Shown here piece after piece: positions 5,206 through 6,187 of a stretch of DNA of 6,187 nt. The first letter of the stretch is position 1. Each line of letters begins with the position of its first letter. The stretch comes from Caldifarciminota bacterium (GTDB taxonomy: Bacteria > Hydrothermota > Tepidihabitantia > SM23-42). The notes beneath the pieces were generated by a model. That model was not told where the DNA came from, searched no databases, and worked only from the letters and a program-made list of their open reading frames with translations. The DNA lies in assembly GCA_023128195.1 (NCBI GenBank), contig JAGMEL010000028.1:1-6187 (forward strand), in the 5' to 3' direction. Both the position numbers and the translations under genes were made by a program.

Positions 5206-6187
5206 AGGTAATCAATAAATACATTCTAAAAAACTTTATAAAATATTTAGTGCTTTGCCTCGTTGTTTTGGTCTTCATCTATATTGTTATTAATCTCTTT
5301 GATAATCTCGGTAAATATCTAGCAAGAAATGCATTAGCAAAAGATATTATTATATACTACATTTATTTAACACCTTCATATATCATTCTCCTCATTCCGA
5401 TTGCATCTATCATGGCGGTATTTTGTATCTTTGGTATCATGACGAAGAACAAAGAGTTGCTTGCCTTAAAGACATGTGGATTAAATATTAACAGATTATT
5501 CTTTTTAATCCTCGCAGCGGGAATTACGATATCAATTTTTACATTCGTTTTTCAGGAAACCATTGGAGTTTGGGCTCAGACCAGAATGTTTGAGCATAAA
5601 AAAGAGAAAATTGATAGACGGCCCAAAAGACCACCCACGCGGCGGCGCAATTTCTTTTACCATGGAGAAGGCAACTGGATATATTTTATAAAAAGACTTG
5701 ACGTTACAAAGAAAAGGATTGATGGTATTACTCTCTGGCAAATATCTAAGGAAAATAGAATCAAAAAAAGAGTAGATGCCACGGCCGGCATCTATGATAA
5801 TATTTGGAAATTCTATGAAGCCACAGTTAGAGAATTTGACACCATAGGGAATGAAATTGTTGATGTATATCCAAATTTAGAAATGGCTGAACTGAGGGAG
5901 AAACCTGAAGATTTTCTAAAAAGAATTAAACCACCCGAAGAAATGAATTTTTTGCAAATCTATAAATTTGTAAACAAAAAAACGCGGGCTGGAGAAAATG
6001 TTACCGAAGAAAAAGTAGAATTAAATTACCGTTTTTCTTATCCAATTATAACGATAATTATTCTTTTGATTACCCTGCCTCTTTCCGTAGTATTAAAAAG
6101 AGGCGGAATTGCCATTGGTCTTGGGATAAGTATTGTTCTGGCATTTGTCTATTGGGGAGCTATACAATCCTGCCGTGCCTATGGTGT
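5202..6187 (+). CDS. lptG: LPS export permease LptG, 3' truncated by window edge
   Basis: This is the second permease of LptB2FG. It begins in the ATGA that ends lptF, and the frame is open to the right edge (328 complete codons). The start MKVINKYILKNFIKYLVLCL is typical of the family. Membrane segments lie near residues 14-33, 54-79 and 98-117, with NKELLALKTCGLNINRLF after the second. A periplasmic domain spans about 120-245 and contains an Arg/Pro-rich stretch at 139-149. The LptG-type motif MNFLQIYKFVNKKTRAG at 248-264 comes before segments near 280-297 and 303-320, with LPLSVVLKRGGIAIGLG between them. The last membrane segment lies beyond the edge. No clear Shine-Dalgarno is seen, so translation is probably coupled to lptF. 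The upstream neighbour being LptF, plus the MNFLQI motif, favours LptG over a second LptF. Confidence 0.93.
   Translation, partial: MKVINKYILKNFIKYLVLCLVVLVFIYIVINLFDNLGKYLARNALAKDIIIYYIYLTPSYIILLIPIASIMAVFCIFGIMTKNKELLALKTCGLNINRLFFLILAAGITISIFTFVFQETIGVWAQTRMFEHKKEKIDRRPKRPPTRRRNFFYHGEGNWIYFIKRLDVTKKRIDGITLWQISKENRIKKRVDATAGIYDNIWKFYEATVREFDTIGNEIVDVYPNLEMAELREKPEDFLKRIKPPEEMNFLQIYKFVNKKTRAGENVTEEKVELNYRFSYPIITIIILLITLPLSVVLKRGGIAIGLGISIVLAFVYWGAIQSCRAYG

Noticed and set aside
4970..5218. 82-codon + strand open frame overlapping the end of lptF
   Set aside because: It lies in another frame within the conserved C-terminus of lptF and shows no family features; it is a shadow frame.
5532..5741. 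69-codon minus-strand open frame
   Set aside because: It is antisense to the LptG periplasmic domain, with no recognisable protein features or ribosome binding site.

Overview
The window reads as a piece of an AT-rich, Gram-negative-type (diderm) bacterial genome. The two proteins at its right end are the permeases of the lipopolysaccharide transport (Lpt) machine, and two exported envelope proteins precede them. The left-edge gene is a long AAA/STAND ATPase with TPR repeats, a type common in environmental candidate phyla (for example WOR-3/Stahlbacteria-like lineages), Chloroflexi and Deltaproteobacteria. The lineage is an impression from gene style and base composition; no marker gene here fixes it.

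Layout, all on the + strand. (1) 1-2163: 3' part of the ATPase/TPR gene, open at the left edge. (2) 2164-2278: short AT-rich intergenic region with a fully consensus sigma70-type promoter. (3) 2279-2350: tRNA-Gly with anticodon CCC. (4) 2351-2442: untranslated leader with nested inverted repeats and a near-perfect Shine-Dalgarno. (5) 2446-3234: exported protein with an LPP20/FlgT-like fold pattern. (6) 3204-3965: probable lipoprotein with TPR-like helices and an SLH-like C-terminal half. (7) 3958-5205: lptF. (8) 5202 to the right edge: lptG, truncated after about 328 codons. The window is densely coding, and no stretch over 300 bases lacks a gene.

Genes 5 to 8 overlap one another by 31, 8 and 4 bases, so they look like one translationally coupled operon. 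LptF and LptG form the inner-membrane core that, with LptB2, extracts LPS and pushes it to the LptC/LptA bridge. The two upstream proteins carry export signals and have no established role. Their tight coupling to lptFG suggests an outer-membrane or envelope job, which is inference. The only recognisable promoter upstream of the operon is the one driving the tRNA, and no terminator separates the tRNA from the operon, so the tRNA and the envelope genes may share a primary transcript.

I do not see a CRISPR array, mobile element, phage gene or clearly novel defence system. The points most worth a second look are the coupled LPP20-like/SLH-like/lptFG arrangement, the tRNA-led leader with its inverted repeats, and the strict 40-residue TPR register in the left-edge gene.
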